DNA of 64,000 bases from Hoeflea_A sp965249925 (lineage in GTDB: Bacteria; Pseudomonadota; Alphaproteobacteria; Rhizobiales; Rhizobiaceae), in contig OZ252260.1 in assembly GCA_965249925.1 (NCBI GenBank), positions 3,968,001 to 4,032,000 on the forward strand, given 5' to 3'. The translations under genes were made by a program, and so were the position numbers. Position 1 is the stretch's first letter, and each line of letters starts with the position of its first letter. Shown piece after piece: positions 17,511-26,403 of the stretch. The notes beneath the pieces are model-generated. The model made no database searches. It saw only the letters and a program-made list of their open reading frames with translations, and was not told where the DNA came from.

Positions 17511-18218
17511 ATGCAGGATTTTGCCGCCGCCATCCCACAAGCCGTCCGACTGGTCCTGGGGCTCGATTCAGGACTTCTGGAAATCGTCTGGTTGTCGTTG
17601 CGGGTCAGCCTGACGGCGGTCGCTGCAGCCGCGTTGCTGGGGTTGCCGGTTGGTGCCTTCCTTGCCGTGTCGCGGTTTCCGGGCCGCGGCGTTATCGTCG
17701 TCACCCTGACAGCTCTGATGGGACTGCCGCCTGTCGTGGTCGGCCTGATCGTCTACATGCTGCTGTCGAATGCCGGCGCCCTGGGGCCGTTGCAGCTATT
17801 GTACACACCGACGGCGATGATCATCGCGCAAACCATCCTGGTGTTCCCGATCATCGCCTCGCTGACCCGCCAGACACTGGAAGACCTGCATGGCGAGTAT
17901 CGCGACCAGTTGGCCCTGTTCGGCCTCGGCAGCCTGGCACGTCTGCGCACGTTGCTATGGGAGGGGCGCTACAGCCTGATGACGGCGCTGCTCGCCGGAT
18001 TCGGGCGGGCGATCGCAGAGGTCGGTGCGGTGATCATTGTCGGCGGCAACATCAACCACGTAACCCGCATGATGACCACCGCAATCGCGCTCGAGACATC
18101 GAAGGGCAATCTGGCCCTGGCGCTGGGGCTCGGGATCATCCTGGTGGCTCTGGCGTTTGCCGTGAACGCGCTGGTGTACGCGATGCGTGCGGCGGCTGAA
18201 AGATATGCCTATGCATGA
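17511..18218 (+). CDS. tupB: Tungstate ABC transporter permease
   Basis: This 235-residue inner-membrane permease has six or so hydrophobic segments. It carries the EAA-like loop DLALFGLGSLARLRTLLWEG in variant form and the TupB-typical stretch GFGRAIAEVGAVIIVGGN. It forms the channel of a high-affinity tungstate importer with the ATPase and binding protein encoded next. Its 3' end overlaps the tupC start region. The tup order here is B-C-A, with the binding protein last. Vanadate or molybdate specificity cannot be excluded. Confidence 0.9.
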   Translation: MQDFAAAIPQAVRLVLGLDSGLLEIVWLSLRVSLTAVAAAALLGLPVGAFLAVSRFPGRGVIVVTLTALMGLPPVVVGLIVYMLLSNAGALGPLQLLYTPTAMIIAQTILVFPIIASLTRQTLEDLHGEYRDQLALFGLGSLARLRTLLWEGRYSLMTALLAGFGRAIAEVGAVIIVGGNINHVTRMMTTAIALETSKGNLALALGLGIILVALAFAVNALVYAMRAAAERYAYA

Positions 18219-18966
18219 AGGCGGGCTTTCGGCGCTTCAGAAGGCGACGCCACCGGTCTTGCCGATCCACGCCGAGGGACTTTTCGTGCGGCGCAAGGGC
18301 CGGGTGCTTCTGGACGTCGCGTATGTCAGGCTCGACGGAACCGGCACCAGCGTCCTGGTCGGCCCCAATGGCGCCGGGAAATCCTTGCTTTTGCAAGTGC
18401 TTGCCGGCCTGCGGCCGCCGGACCGCGGCAAAGTCCTGTGGAATGACGCGCCACCGGCACGTCATCGCTACTGTCGCTTCGGAATGGTCCTGCAAAGCGC
18501 TGTCCTGCTGCGCCGATCGGCACTCGCCAATGTTGAATACGCGCTGCGCGCCGTCGGTCACCCGAAGCGGACGGCCCAAGAGATGGCGCACCGGGCTCTT
18601 GCCGACGCCGGTTTGGCGCGCCTCTCCGCGGCCTCCGCCCGTGTGCTTTCCGGTGGCGAGCGCCAGCGTCTGGCCCTGGCGCGGTCAATGGCCACTTCAC
18701 CCGACGTGCTGTTTCTCGACGAGCCCACGTCCAGTCTCGACCCGGCCTCCATGTTGGCCATCGAAGGCATGGTTCAAGCGGCGAGCAGGCAGGGCATGCG
18801 CATCGTTCTGATCGCCCACGATCTGGCGCAGGCTCGCCGCATTGGCGACGAAATCCTGTTTATGCATCATGGTCGGATCGTCGAAAGCGCGCCGGTCGAA
18901 CGGTTCTTCGACGCGCCGCAAAGCCCCGAGGCGGGTGATTTCATTGCCGGCAAACTGCTGGTCTGA
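18205..18966 (+). CDS. tupC: Tungstate ABC transporter ATP-binding protein
   Basis: This ABC ATPase of about 253 residues has Walker A VGPNGAGKSLLLQVLAG (near residue 50), a signature in SGGERQRLALARSMA, Walker B DVLFLDEPTSSLDP and a switch histidine in LIAHDLAQARRIG. The start overlaps the end of tupB. ATGs at 18205 and 18211 are both possible, and an in-frame one at 18187 lies deeper in tupB. It energises oxyanion uptake with TupB and TupA. Confidence 0.88.
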   Translation: MPMHEGGLSALQKATPPVLPIHAEGLFVRRKGRVLLDVAYVRLDGTGTSVLVGPNGAGKSLLLQVLAGLRPPDRGKVLWNDAPPARHRYCRFGMVLQSAVLLRRSALANVEYALRAVGHPKRTAQEMAHRALADAGLARLSAASARVLSGGERQRLALARSMATSPDVLFLDEPTSSLDPASMLAIEGMVQAASRQGMRIVLIAHDLAQARRIGDEILFMHHGRIVESAPVERFFDAPQSPEAGDFIAGKLLV

Positions 18967-18979
18967 CGGGAGGTTTACC

Positions 18980-19804
18980 ATGCGGGTGTTAACCGCCGGA
19001 TTTGGCATTTTCGTAGCAGCGCTTTTCGGCAGTTTGGCGTCCGCTGCGGAGTTTATCATTCTGCAGTCGACCACATCGACCCAGAACTCCGGGCTCTATG
19101 AGCATATTCTGCCGATTTATGAGAGCCGGTCGGGTGTCCAGGTGCGGGTTGTCGCGGTGGGCACCGGGCAGGCCATCAAGAACGCCCGCAACTGCGACGG
19201 TGACGTGCTGCTGGTACATGCCAAGCCCGATGAGGAGGCGTTCGTGGCCGGCGGCTACGGCAAGGCCCGGTTCGACGTGATGTACAACGATTTCGTCATT
19301 GTCGGTCCGCAGCACGATCCGGCCGGTGTCGGCGGGGTCGACCGGGTGACGGAAGCGATGGCGCGGATCGCCGCGACCCGCGCGCCTTTTGCGTCACGCG
19401 CCGACGAATCGGGCACCCATAAAAAAGAGATGGCGCTATGGCGCGAAACCGGTGTCGATCCGGTTGTCGACAGCGGTACCTGGTACCGCGAAACCGGGAG
19501 CGGCATGGGCGCGACGCTCAACATTGCCGTGGCGATGGACGCCTACGCCATGACCGATCGCGCGACTTGGATCGCCTTTGGCAACAAGGGCCGTCACCGG
19601 GTGCTGGTCGAAGGTGACCCGGCTTTGTTCAACCAGTACGGCGTCATTCTCGTTGACGACGGCCGGTGCCCGAACGTTAAGGGCGAAGCCGGGCAGCAGT
19701 TTGTCGACTGGCTGATCGGCCCGGACGGGCAGAAGGCGATCGCCGACTATCGCAGGCAGGGCCAGCAGCTGTTTTTCCCGAACGCGGCTGCTACGACCAA
19801 CTAG
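18980..19804 (+). CDS. tupA: Tungstate-binding periplasmic protein
   Basis: This 274-residue secreted binding protein has a signal peptide ending near residue 22 (GSLASAAEF). It carries the family ligand motif TTSTQNSGLYEHILP directly after it, where TupA/WtpA-like proteins contact the oxyanion, and GSGMGATLNIAVAMDAYAMT later. GGGAGGTTTACC precedes the ATG at 18980. It follows tupC by 13 bp. The cargo would serve tungsten or molybdenum cofactor enzymes; a molybdenum hydroxylase pair lies 13 kb away. Confidence 0.9.
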   Translation: MRVLTAGFGIFVAALFGSLASAAEFIILQSTTSTQNSGLYEHILPIYESRSGVQVRVVAVGTGQAIKNARNCDGDVLLVHAKPDEEAFVAGGYGKARFDVMYNDFVIVGPQHDPAGVGGVDRVTEAMARIAATRAPFASRADESGTHKKEMALWRETGVDPVVDSGTWYRETGSGMGATLNIAVAMDAYAMTDRATWIAFGNKGRHRVLVEGDPALFNQYGVILVDDGRCPNVKGEAGQQFVDWLIGPDGQKAIADYRRQGQQLFFPNAAATTN

Positions 19805-19837
19805 CCCTATGTCATGAGCGGCTCGATCCGTTGGCGA

Positions 19838-21349
19838 TCACTTGTCATGCGGTTTCGCCGTCTTGAACCCTCGTTTGATGGCCGGCGCCAGCAGTGACAG
19901 CAGCAAGAGTGCCCAGAGCACATTGCCCAGGGTTGAGGAAAACAGAACGGTGAGATCGCCCTGCGAGATGCGAAGCGCGCGTAAGAAATAGTTTTCAAGC
20001 AACGGTCCCAGGATGATACCAATGAGGATAGCCGCAACAGGATAACCGGTGCGTCGGGCAACGTAGCCGATAACACCGAATGCAATAGCGACCCCCATGT
20101 CGAAGAGGTAGGCACGGGGGACGAACGAGCCCGCCAGGGTAAAGGCCACGAGGATCGGGACCATGTAGAAGGTGGGCACGATGACAACCCGGGCGAAGTA
20201 GCGGCTGAGCGGCAGGATCATCAATCCGAGAAGCAGGTAAGTGATCGCCATCGCGGCGAACGACCCGTAGGCGATCATCGGTTCGGTCTCGAACAGGTCG
20301 GGTCCGAAATTGACTCCGTGATACTCAAGCACGACAGCCATCACTGCCGCCGTCGCCCCACCGGGAACGCCGAGGATGAGCAGTGGAATCAGGGTGCCGG
20401 AGGTCACCCCGTTGTTCGCCGACTCAGGCGCGATCAGACCATTGATGTGGCCGGTGCCATACAGCTCAGGTGTCTTGGACAGCATGCGCGACTGCTGGTA
20501 GGCGACGAATGATGCGATGGCCGCGCCGGCACCGGGGACGACGCCGATGATCAACCCCAGCATGCTCGTCCAGACGATCTCTCTCCACTCCTTGGCCGTC
20601 GCACGCATCCCTTCGAACGTCGCGGTCCAGGCGTGGCGGGTGCTCTTAACCCGGTTTCCCTTTGTCAGTATGGTCTCACGCTCGACAAGGACGAACGCCT
20701 CAGAGATGGCAAACAGCCCAACCAGGGCCGGTATGAGCGGGACCTTGTCGTATAGCTCAAGGAACCCGAACGTTCCGCGAGGTGCTTCATAGACGACATC
20801 CGCGCCGATGTAGCCGATCATCAGCCCGAAGAGGCCGGCGATGAGCCCTTTCAACGTGTCGGTGGCGGAAATGGTGGCGATGAGCGAAATGCCGAACAGC
20901 ATCACCACGATCATTTCCACACTGTGCAAGTGATAGGCCGCCTGCGACAGCCATGGAAGCAGGATGAGGGCGGCAAGCGTCGTTAACAGTCCGCCGGCCA
21001 CCGAGGCTATGAACGAGATGGTCAAAGCCTGCTGCCCGCGGCCACCTGCCGCCATGGGATAGCCGTCAAGCGGTGTTGCGGCCGCACCGGCGGTCCCCGG
21101 GATGTTGACGAGTATGGCTGGAATGCCGGCGCCAAGTCGCGAGGCTGTATAGAGGGCAACCATGAAGATCATGCCGCTGGCGGGATCCATGGCGAGCGTG
21201 ACCGGCAGCAGAATAATGATCGTGTTGGCGGCACTGAATCCCGGTATTGCACCGACAACCAGGCCAAGCAGTGTGCCGATCAGAATGACCCACCAGTACG
21301 ACAGGGCGCGACCGAACAGCTCGGTGAAAACGACGGCGTCGACCTCCAT
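19838..21349 (-). CDS. tctA: Tripartite tricarboxylate transporter large permease (TctA family)
   Basis: This 503-residue inner-membrane protein has about 11-12 hydrophobic segments. TctA-type repeats include GAIPGFSAANTIIILLPVTL near the N-terminus and GVVPGAGAAIASFVAYQQ mid-protein. It is the transport-competent large subunit of a TTT-family secondary importer for carboxylates. It lies 1 bp after tctB. Convergent tupA ends 33 bp from its stop. Substrates of TTT systems vary widely, so citrate uptake is only one option. Confidence 0.92.
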   Translation of the reverse strand: MEVDAVVFTELFGRALSYWWVILIGTLLGLVVGAIPGFSAANTIIILLPVTLAMDPASGMIFMVALYTASRLGAGIPAILVNIPGTAGAAATPLDGYPMAAGGRGQQALTISFIASVAGGLLTTLAALILLPWLSQAAYHLHSVEMIVVMLFGISLIATISATDTLKGLIAGLFGLMIGYIGADVVYEAPRGTFGFLELYDKVPLIPALVGLFAISEAFVLVERETILTKGNRVKSTRHAWTATFEGMRATAKEWREIVWTSMLGLIIGVVPGAGAAIASFVAYQQSRMLSKTPELYGTGHINGLIAPESANNGVTSGTLIPLLILGVPGGATAAVMAVVLEYHGVNFGPDLFETEPMIAYGSFAAMAITYLLLGLMILPLSRYFARVVIVPTFYMVPILVAFTLAGSFVPRAYLFDMGVAIAFGVIGYVARRTGYPVAAILIGIILGPLLENYFLRALRISQGDLTVLFSSTLGNVLWALLLLSLLAPAIKRGFKTAKPHDK

Positions 21350-21350
21350 G

Positions 21351-21854
21351 TCAGAACCAGCCCTGCAGCAGCTCCTCGACCGGGCCGCGTGGGAACCGGG
21401 TCCCGGAGAAGTGGATGAAAACGATGTAGCCGACGGCTGAACAGGCGAAAGCCACCGAAAGCGCCGAGCGCCACCGGGATAGGGACGAAAGAACGGTTAC
21501 GCCGAGGAAGACGAAGGCTGCCGTGGTGAGGGTGAAACCGGCGAGGTCAATCACAATCACATAGCCGACGGTCAACAGAAACAATGCCGCGCGGCGAGCC
21601 GTCACGACGCGGTTCATGCGGCCGGTCTCAAGGGCCAGTCGCTCGTCGCCGCGACGAACGCGGACCGCCGTCCGGATCACGAACGCGACGATACTGGCGA
21701 GCAGCAACACGCTCACGGTGATGGCGCTTGCCTGGGCGATCCAGGGTACTTCGGTGATGGTGGTCAAGTAGTAGCCCGTAAAGGCGATGGCCATGGTCGG
21801 GATGATGAGGTCGGGCAGAACGTTCTTTGCCCGCTTGCTCTTTGGTTCAGGCAT
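21351..21854 (-). CDS. tctB: Tripartite tricarboxylate transporter small permease (TctB family)
   Basis: This 167-residue membrane protein has four predicted hydrophobic segments (for example LPDLIIPTMAIAFTGYYLTT, SAITVSVLLLASIVAFVI, FLLTVGYVIVIDLAGF), the size and layout of TctB. Its position between the binding protein and TctA genes supports the assignment, since TctB proteins are poorly conserved in sequence. Confidence 0.85.
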   Translation of the reverse strand: MPEPKSKRAKNVLPDLIIPTMAIAFTGYYLTTITEVPWIAQASAITVSVLLLASIVAFVIRTAVRVRRGDERLALETGRMNRVVTARRAALFLLTVGYVIVIDLAGFTLTTAAFVFLGVTVLSSLSRWRSALSVAFACSAVGYIVFIHFSGTRFPRGPVEELLQGWF

Positions 21855-21970
21855 GCGTCAAACTCCCCTGGGGCCAGCGTCGAGTGATGGGGTTTTCTGT
21901 TCGGAGGGACAGCCAACGACCCGGAGAGCGCGGTCCGATGTCCCCGAAGCCGTGCTGCATTCCGGATACT

Positions 21971-22972
21971 CTAGCCTTTCAGGAGATCCCGGTACTCCCT
22001 GCCCACCGCGGTGATGTTGTCGACATACGCCTTGCAGGCATCGCGGCCCCCGGGCGCAATCATCTCCCACGGGGCCTTGGCGGCGAGCACCGCTTGCTTG
22101 TAAGCGGGATCGTCAAACACCATCGTGCCCGTTTCGATGAGCTTCTGGAACCGGTCCGGATGCTTCTCCGCGGCTGCAGTCTTGATGCCGAAGGCACGAA
22201 CGCCTGCCGGCAGGGGCGGGATGCCCAGCTTGAATTCCGTGTTGACAAGCACGGCATCGGGCAACCGCTGCGGGACCGGGTTCTTCTCATCAAACAGACC
22301 CAGCACCCTGAGGCGCGTCCTGGTTAACACCGTTGTGACCGGCAACACCCCCAGCTCGACCTCTCCTGTCAGGACGCCGTTGCGCGTGTTTTTGCCGCCT
22401 GACATGGGGATGAGGTTCACCCGCATGCCTGTCTTGTTCGCCAGCACCAACATCGCCAGCGATGCCGGGTGCGCAAGGCGGCTGGTGCCGACGGTCAGAG
22501 GCCTCTTCTTGCCGGCCGCGATGACGTCATCGACGTTCCGAAGGGGACTGTCTTGACTGACGAATATGCTGCCGGGATCGGCGTCGATCCGCAGGAAATA
22601 GAAGTAGTCTTCGAGTGAGAAGCTTGGTGCCTTGACCACCCAGTTCAGGACCTCCGGACCCATATTGCCGAAGATCAGGTCGTGGCAGTCGTCGCTGGCT
22701 TTGCCCATGTAAGTTTCGTAGCCGACTCGCCCCGCGGCACCGGGATAGAATGCCGGTTCGAAGGCACCCCCGATATGACTTTTCCACACGCCGGAAAACA
22801 ATCGGAAGTTGCGATCGGCGCCGCCACCGGCACGCGTAGGGATATATACCTGAATCGGGCGACCCGGAAAGCCGGCGGCGTGCATGAGGCCGGGCCAAGC
22901 CAAGCCTGCGGCCGCCGAAATGGCGAGCGATCGCCACATAAATGCGCGTCTGTTGAACGTCGTTCCGATCAT
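21971..22972 (-). CDS. tctC: TTT-family solute-binding protein (TctC/Bug-like)
   Basis: This 333-residue periplasmic binding protein of the Bug family captures carboxylates for TctAB. The N-terminus from the ATG at 22972 has NRRAF followed by a hydrophobic stretch (WRSLAISAAAGLAWPGL) and Ala-X-Ala-like processing near HAAGFPG, consistent with export, possibly via Tat. The mature part has the family opening PIQVYIPTRAGGGADRNFR. Upstream in-frame codons to 23050 look non-coding. It lies 116 bp before tctB. It starts 176 bp after the end of the quinone-oxidoreductase gene, so it may have its own promoter. Confidence 0.88.
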   Translation of the reverse strand: MIGTTFNRRAFMWRSLAISAAAGLAWPGLMHAAGFPGRPIQVYIPTRAGGGADRNFRLFSGVWKSHIGGAFEPAFYPGAAGRVGYETYMGKASDDCHDLIFGNMGPEVLNWVVKAPSFSLEDYFYFLRIDADPGSIFVSQDSPLRNVDDVIAAGKKRPLTVGTSRLAHPASLAMLVLANKTGMRVNLIPMSGGKNTRNGVLTGEVELGVLPVTTVLTRTRLRVLGLFDEKNPVPQRLPDAVLVNTEFKLGIPPLPAGVRAFGIKTAAAEKHPDRFQKLIETGTMVFDDPAYKQAVLAAKAPWEMIAPGGRDACKAYVDNITAVGREYRDLLKG

Positions 22973-23148
22973 ATCGCCCCTCGGCCGGTTCACGTATTGA
23001 ATATCGCAGTTGAGAACCGTTAGCCAGCGGGACCGGGCGACCCCGATCATCTATCGGAAAATGACAGCGGTCGAGGGCATGGCGCGATCGCCAACAAACG
23101 CCGACCGCAGCCGATTGTGTTGAATGCGCTTCTATAATCTCAGCTTGT

Positions 23149-24123
23149 TTAGGGTATCAGCAGCGTCGATCCGGTGGTCTCGCCGGTTTCCAGCGCCCTG
23201 TGAACATCGACAATGTCGGTCAGCGGCCGGCGTTGTCCGATATGGACCTGAAGCACGCCTTTTTCGACGAGACCGAATACCGTGGTGGCGGACTGCACGA
23301 GGTCCTCACGCGTTCCGATGTAATTGGCCAGCGTCGGCCGGGTGAAGTAAAGCGAACCCTTGTGCTGCAGCAGGCTGGGAGGCACGGGCGGCGCCTCACC
23401 GGTGGTGGCACCGAACGAGATGAGGTAGCCGCGCGGGGCCAACGATTCGATCGATGCGTCGAACGTCGCCTTGCCGACGGAATCGTAGACGACGTTGACA
23501 CCGCTGTCGTCGGTAAGCGTCCGGACCCGTGCTGCAATGTCCTCGGAAGTACGGTCGATGGATTCGGCATAGCCATTGCGCAACGCCTCTGCGACGTTGT
23601 CGGCGCCGGAGGTCACTCCGATCATGCGGGCGCCGATGTGATGCCCCCATTGACCGGCCAGATGGCCGACGCCACCGGAGGCTGCATAAAACAGCACGCT
23701 TTCGCCGGCTTTCACCGGGTAGGCGCGACACAGCAGGTATTCGACCGTCATGCCCTTCATCAGGACGGCCGCAGCCGTCTCGTCGCTGATCGCGTCCGGG
23801 ATTGCCACGGTGCGGGCCGCCGGCAGGTTGCGATGCTTCGCATAGGCGCCGAGCACCGGCCCGTAGGCCACGCGGTCACCAACCGCGAAGTCGGTCACGC
23901 CGTCGCCGACCGCCAGTACCCGGCCGGCAGCCTCGAGACCCAAAGCGGAAGGCAGGTCCAGCGGGTAGGCGCCGGAGCGCTGGTAGACATCCATGTAGTT
24001 GAGGCCGATGGCGGACTGCTCGACCTGGATTTCGCCGGGAGCGGGGGTGGGAATCTCGGTTTCCCGGATTTCCATCACATTCGGCGGCCCCTGTCGCTCG
24101 AGAATCACTGCGGTGGTTTTCAT
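23149..24123 (-). CDS. Quinone oxidoreductase-like MDR protein
   Basis: This 324-residue medium-chain dehydrogenase/reductase of the QOR branch reduces quinones or activated double bonds with NAD(P)H. Family features are GLNYMDVYQRSGAYPLDLP, GLEAAGRVLAVGDGV, the nucleotide-binding turn VLFYAASGGVGHLAGQWG, and VYDSVGKATFDAS. No zinc-binding cysteine set is visible, as expected for QOR. It is the last gene of the eight-gene operon beginning at 30144. CCGGAG precedes the ATG. Confidence 0.9.
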   Translation of the reverse strand: MKTTAVILERQGPPNVMEIRETEIPTPAPGEIQVEQSAIGLNYMDVYQRSGAYPLDLPSALGLEAAGRVLAVGDGVTDFAVGDRVAYGPVLGAYAKHRNLPAARTVAIPDAISDETAAAVLMKGMTVEYLLCRAYPVKAGESVLFYAASGGVGHLAGQWGHHIGARMIGVTSGADNVAEALRNGYAESIDRTSEDIAARVRTLTDDSGVNVVYDSVGKATFDASIESLAPRGYLISFGATTGEAPPVPPSLLQHKGSLYFTRPTLANYIGTREDLVQSATTVFGLVEKGVLQVHIGQRRPLTDIVDVHRALETGETTGSTLLIP

Positions 24124-24146
24124 GTCAGGCTCCGGTGCTTTTGGTT

Positions 24147-24449
24147 TCAGGCCGTGGCATCGCCGCCGTCAACCAGAATGAGTTCGACTTCGCCGCCGCC
24201 GTCGCGCCGGTGCGCTGCGGCTCGCTGATAGGCATCCGACCGGAAGCAGGCTTCCGCGTCGTCAAGCGAGGGGAACTCGATCACCACGAAGCGATGGTAT
24301 TTGTCGGTGCCTTCGAGAATGCGGAAATCACCGCCGCGCGCCAGCACACGGCCACCGAATTGCGCGATGATGCCCGGCACCTCATCGGTGTAGCGCTTAT
24401 AGGCAGCAGGATCGTTGATTTTGGAACGGGCGACCCAGTAGGCGGGCAT
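24147..24449 (-). CDS. DUF1330 protein
   Basis: This 100-residue small dimeric alpha/beta-barrel type protein matches DUF1330: AYWVARSKINDPAAYKRYTD, FGGRVLARGGDFRILEG, FVVIEFPSLDDAEACFRSDAYQ. The biochemical role is unknown; such proteins often accompany catabolic operons. AAGGAG upstream supports the start. It sits 23 bp before the quinone-oxidoreductase gene and 19 bp after dctM. Confidence 0.9.
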   Translation of the reverse strand: MPAYWVARSKINDPAAYKRYTDEVPGIIAQFGGRVLARGGDFRILEGTDKYHRFVVIEFPSLDDAEACFRSDAYQRAAAHRRDGGGEVELILVDGGDATA

Positions 24450-24468
24450 GGGATGGCTCCTTGTTGGG

Positions 24469-25812
24469 TTAGAACAGCAGGTCTGGAAGATAGTTGGCGA
24501 TCGACGGGAAAAAGATGATCGACGTCATGCCGATCAGCATGATGATCCAATAGGGGATCGAATGCCGAAAAATGTCGCGCACGCCGACATCGGCGTCCTC
24601 GATGGCCGCCTTCACGGTATAGACGAGCAGTCCGAAGGGCGGCGTCAGCAGCCCGGCTTCGATGGCCAGGATCCCGACGACGGCGAAGGAGATGCGGTCA
24701 AAACCGAGGGCTGCGGCGAGCGGCTCGAAGATCGGCACCGTGAGCAGCATGATCGAGATCGAGTCAATCACCATGCCGAGCAGGAACCACACCAGGATCA
24801 TCAGCGCCAGGATGACATAGGGGGACAGACCGGACTCCAGGAAAAAGCCCTGGATGGCGCTGGTCACCCCGGTCATCGCCAGCGTGCGCGAATAGAGCGC
24901 CGCCATCAACAGCAGGATGAGGATCGGCGCGGCGGTTTTTCCGACTGAGAATATGGCGGCGAGAAGGCCGCGCCCCCGCATCCCCTTGGCGAAGGCGAAC
25001 AGCAGCGCCAGTGCCGCCCCGGCTCCGGCACCCTCGGTGGGCGTGAACAGCCCGAACCAGATGCCGCCGAGCACGCCGGCGACAATGAAACCGATACCGG
25101 AGAAGCTGGTCAGCACCGTCAGCGGTGCTTCCGGCGGGTCTTCGGCGATGTCTGGATTCGATGCCGTTTGCTCGCTCTGCCGGTCTTCCCCGGCGAATTG
25201 CGGCCACAGAATTGCGGTGCCGACGACGTACAGGAGAAACAGCGAGGCCAGCAGCAGTCCGGGCAGGATACCGGCCAGGAAAAGACGGCCGATCGACTGT
25301 TCGGTCAGAATGCCCCAGACGATCATCAGCACACTCGGCGGGATCAGCATGCCGAGGCAGCTGGATCCGGCGATCGAGCCAAGCGCGAATCCGCGATTGT
25401 AGCCGAGCGCCTTCATCTGCGGGTAGGCGATGCGCGAGAAGGCCGCTGCCGAGGCGATGGAGACCCCGGTGACGAAGGAGAAGATCGTGTTGCCGACGAC
25501 CGTCGCCACGGCAAGCCGGCCGGGCAGGGCGCGCACCCCACGGTTGATGGCCCGGTAGATGTCGGTCATGGCGCCGGACCGCGAGATGAACTCCCCCATC
25601 AGCATGAACAGCGGGATCACCGCGAAGGTGAAGTCGCGCAGCGCCTCAGCCGCTGTGCTGGCCAGGGTCGCCTCGACAATGCGCCACTTGCCGGTGACCA
25701 GATAGATGCCGACGATACTGGTCATGCCGAGTGCGATGGCGACATGGACGCCAAGCAGCACCAGCCCAAGAAGCATGACGATGATGACGGCGACCGTGTT
25801 GACGTCGAACAT
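24469..25812 (-). CDS. TRAP transporter large permease (DctM-like)
   Basis: This 447-residue inner-membrane protein has about 12 hydrophobic segments and DctM-type stretches: MLGLVLLGVHVAIALGMTSI at the N-terminus, VIPLFMLMGEFISRSG, and GSSCLGMLIPPSVLMIVWG. It is the ion-coupled channel of a TRAP importer that works with the small permease (25 bp upstream) and the binding protein. The predicted substrate is an organic or sugar acid, not determined. Confidence 0.92.
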   Translation of the reverse strand: MFDVNTVAVIIVMLLGLVLLGVHVAIALGMTSIVGIYLVTGKWRIVEATLASTAAEALRDFTFAVIPLFMLMGEFISRSGAMTDIYRAINRGVRALPGRLAVATVVGNTIFSFVTGVSIASAAAFSRIAYPQMKALGYNRGFALGSIAGSSCLGMLIPPSVLMIVWGILTEQSIGRLFLAGILPGLLLASLFLLYVVGTAILWPQFAGEDRQSEQTASNPDIAEDPPEAPLTVLTSFSGIGFIVAGVLGGIWFGLFTPTEGAGAGAALALLFAFAKGMRGRGLLAAIFSVGKTAAPILILLLMAALYSRTLAMTGVTSAIQGFFLESGLSPYVILALMILVWFLLGMVIDSISIMLLTVPIFEPLAAALGFDRISFAVVGILAIEAGLLTPPFGLLVYTVKAAIEDADVGVRDIFRHSIPYWIIMLIGMTSIIFFPSIANYLPDLLF

Positions 25813-25837
25813 GGGCGTCAGCGCTCCGTCGTCCGGG

Positions 25838-26338
25838 TCACAGGCTGATGTCCTTCACATCCAGATCGAACGCTTCGATGACGGCCAGCAGCAGGTAATT
25901 GCAGACCGCCAGCGCGCTGCCGATCAGGATGGTGAAGCGGGCCGGCCAAACCGGCACCCGCAGCGCCCCTTCGCCGTCGAATTCGCCATTGGCAAAAGAA
26001 CGCAGCGCCGGATCGATTCCACCTTTCAAAAGGATCGCAAAAAACAGCGCCCCGAGCAGAAAACCGGCGACCGCCAGCACCCGCTCGGTTTTCGGTCCGA
26101 ACAGAGCGATCAGGAAATCGGCGCTCAGCATCGACCGGCTGCGGATTGCGAAGCTGACCTGCAGGAAGACGATCATCACAACCGAATTGGCGACGAGTTC
26201 CTTGGTGCCCTGCAGCGGCAGGTTGATCGCCCGGAAGATGATGTCGGCAAGGGCAACGAAGCACAAAACGAACGCCCAGGAGGCCGCCAGGATCATCAGC
26301 AGCTTGGTCACGCGGTCGTTGAGGCGGACAAGGAACAT
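25838..26338 (-). CDS. TRAP transporter small permease (DctQ-like)
   Basis: This 166-residue protein has four hydrophobic segments and the DctQ-like stretch FVALADIIFRAINLPLQGTK. It stabilises the large TRAP permease. It lies between the binding-protein and DctM genes, which fixes the assignment despite weak sequence conservation. The Shine-Dalgarno before this ATG is poor, and the gene may rely on readthrough translation. Confidence 0.85.
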   Translation of the reverse strand: MFLVRLNDRVTKLLMILAASWAFVLCFVALADIIFRAINLPLQGTKELVANSVVMIVFLQVSFAIRSRSMLSADFLIALFGPKTERVLAVAGFLLGALFFAILLKGGIDPALRSFANGEFDGEGALRVPVWPARFTILIGSALAVCNYLLLAVIEAFDLDVKDISL

Positions 26339-26403
26339 GGAGATTTGCGGAGCGACAGACGGCGCGACTCACCGACAGGTGATCCGCGCCGTCGCGTTGC
26401 GAT

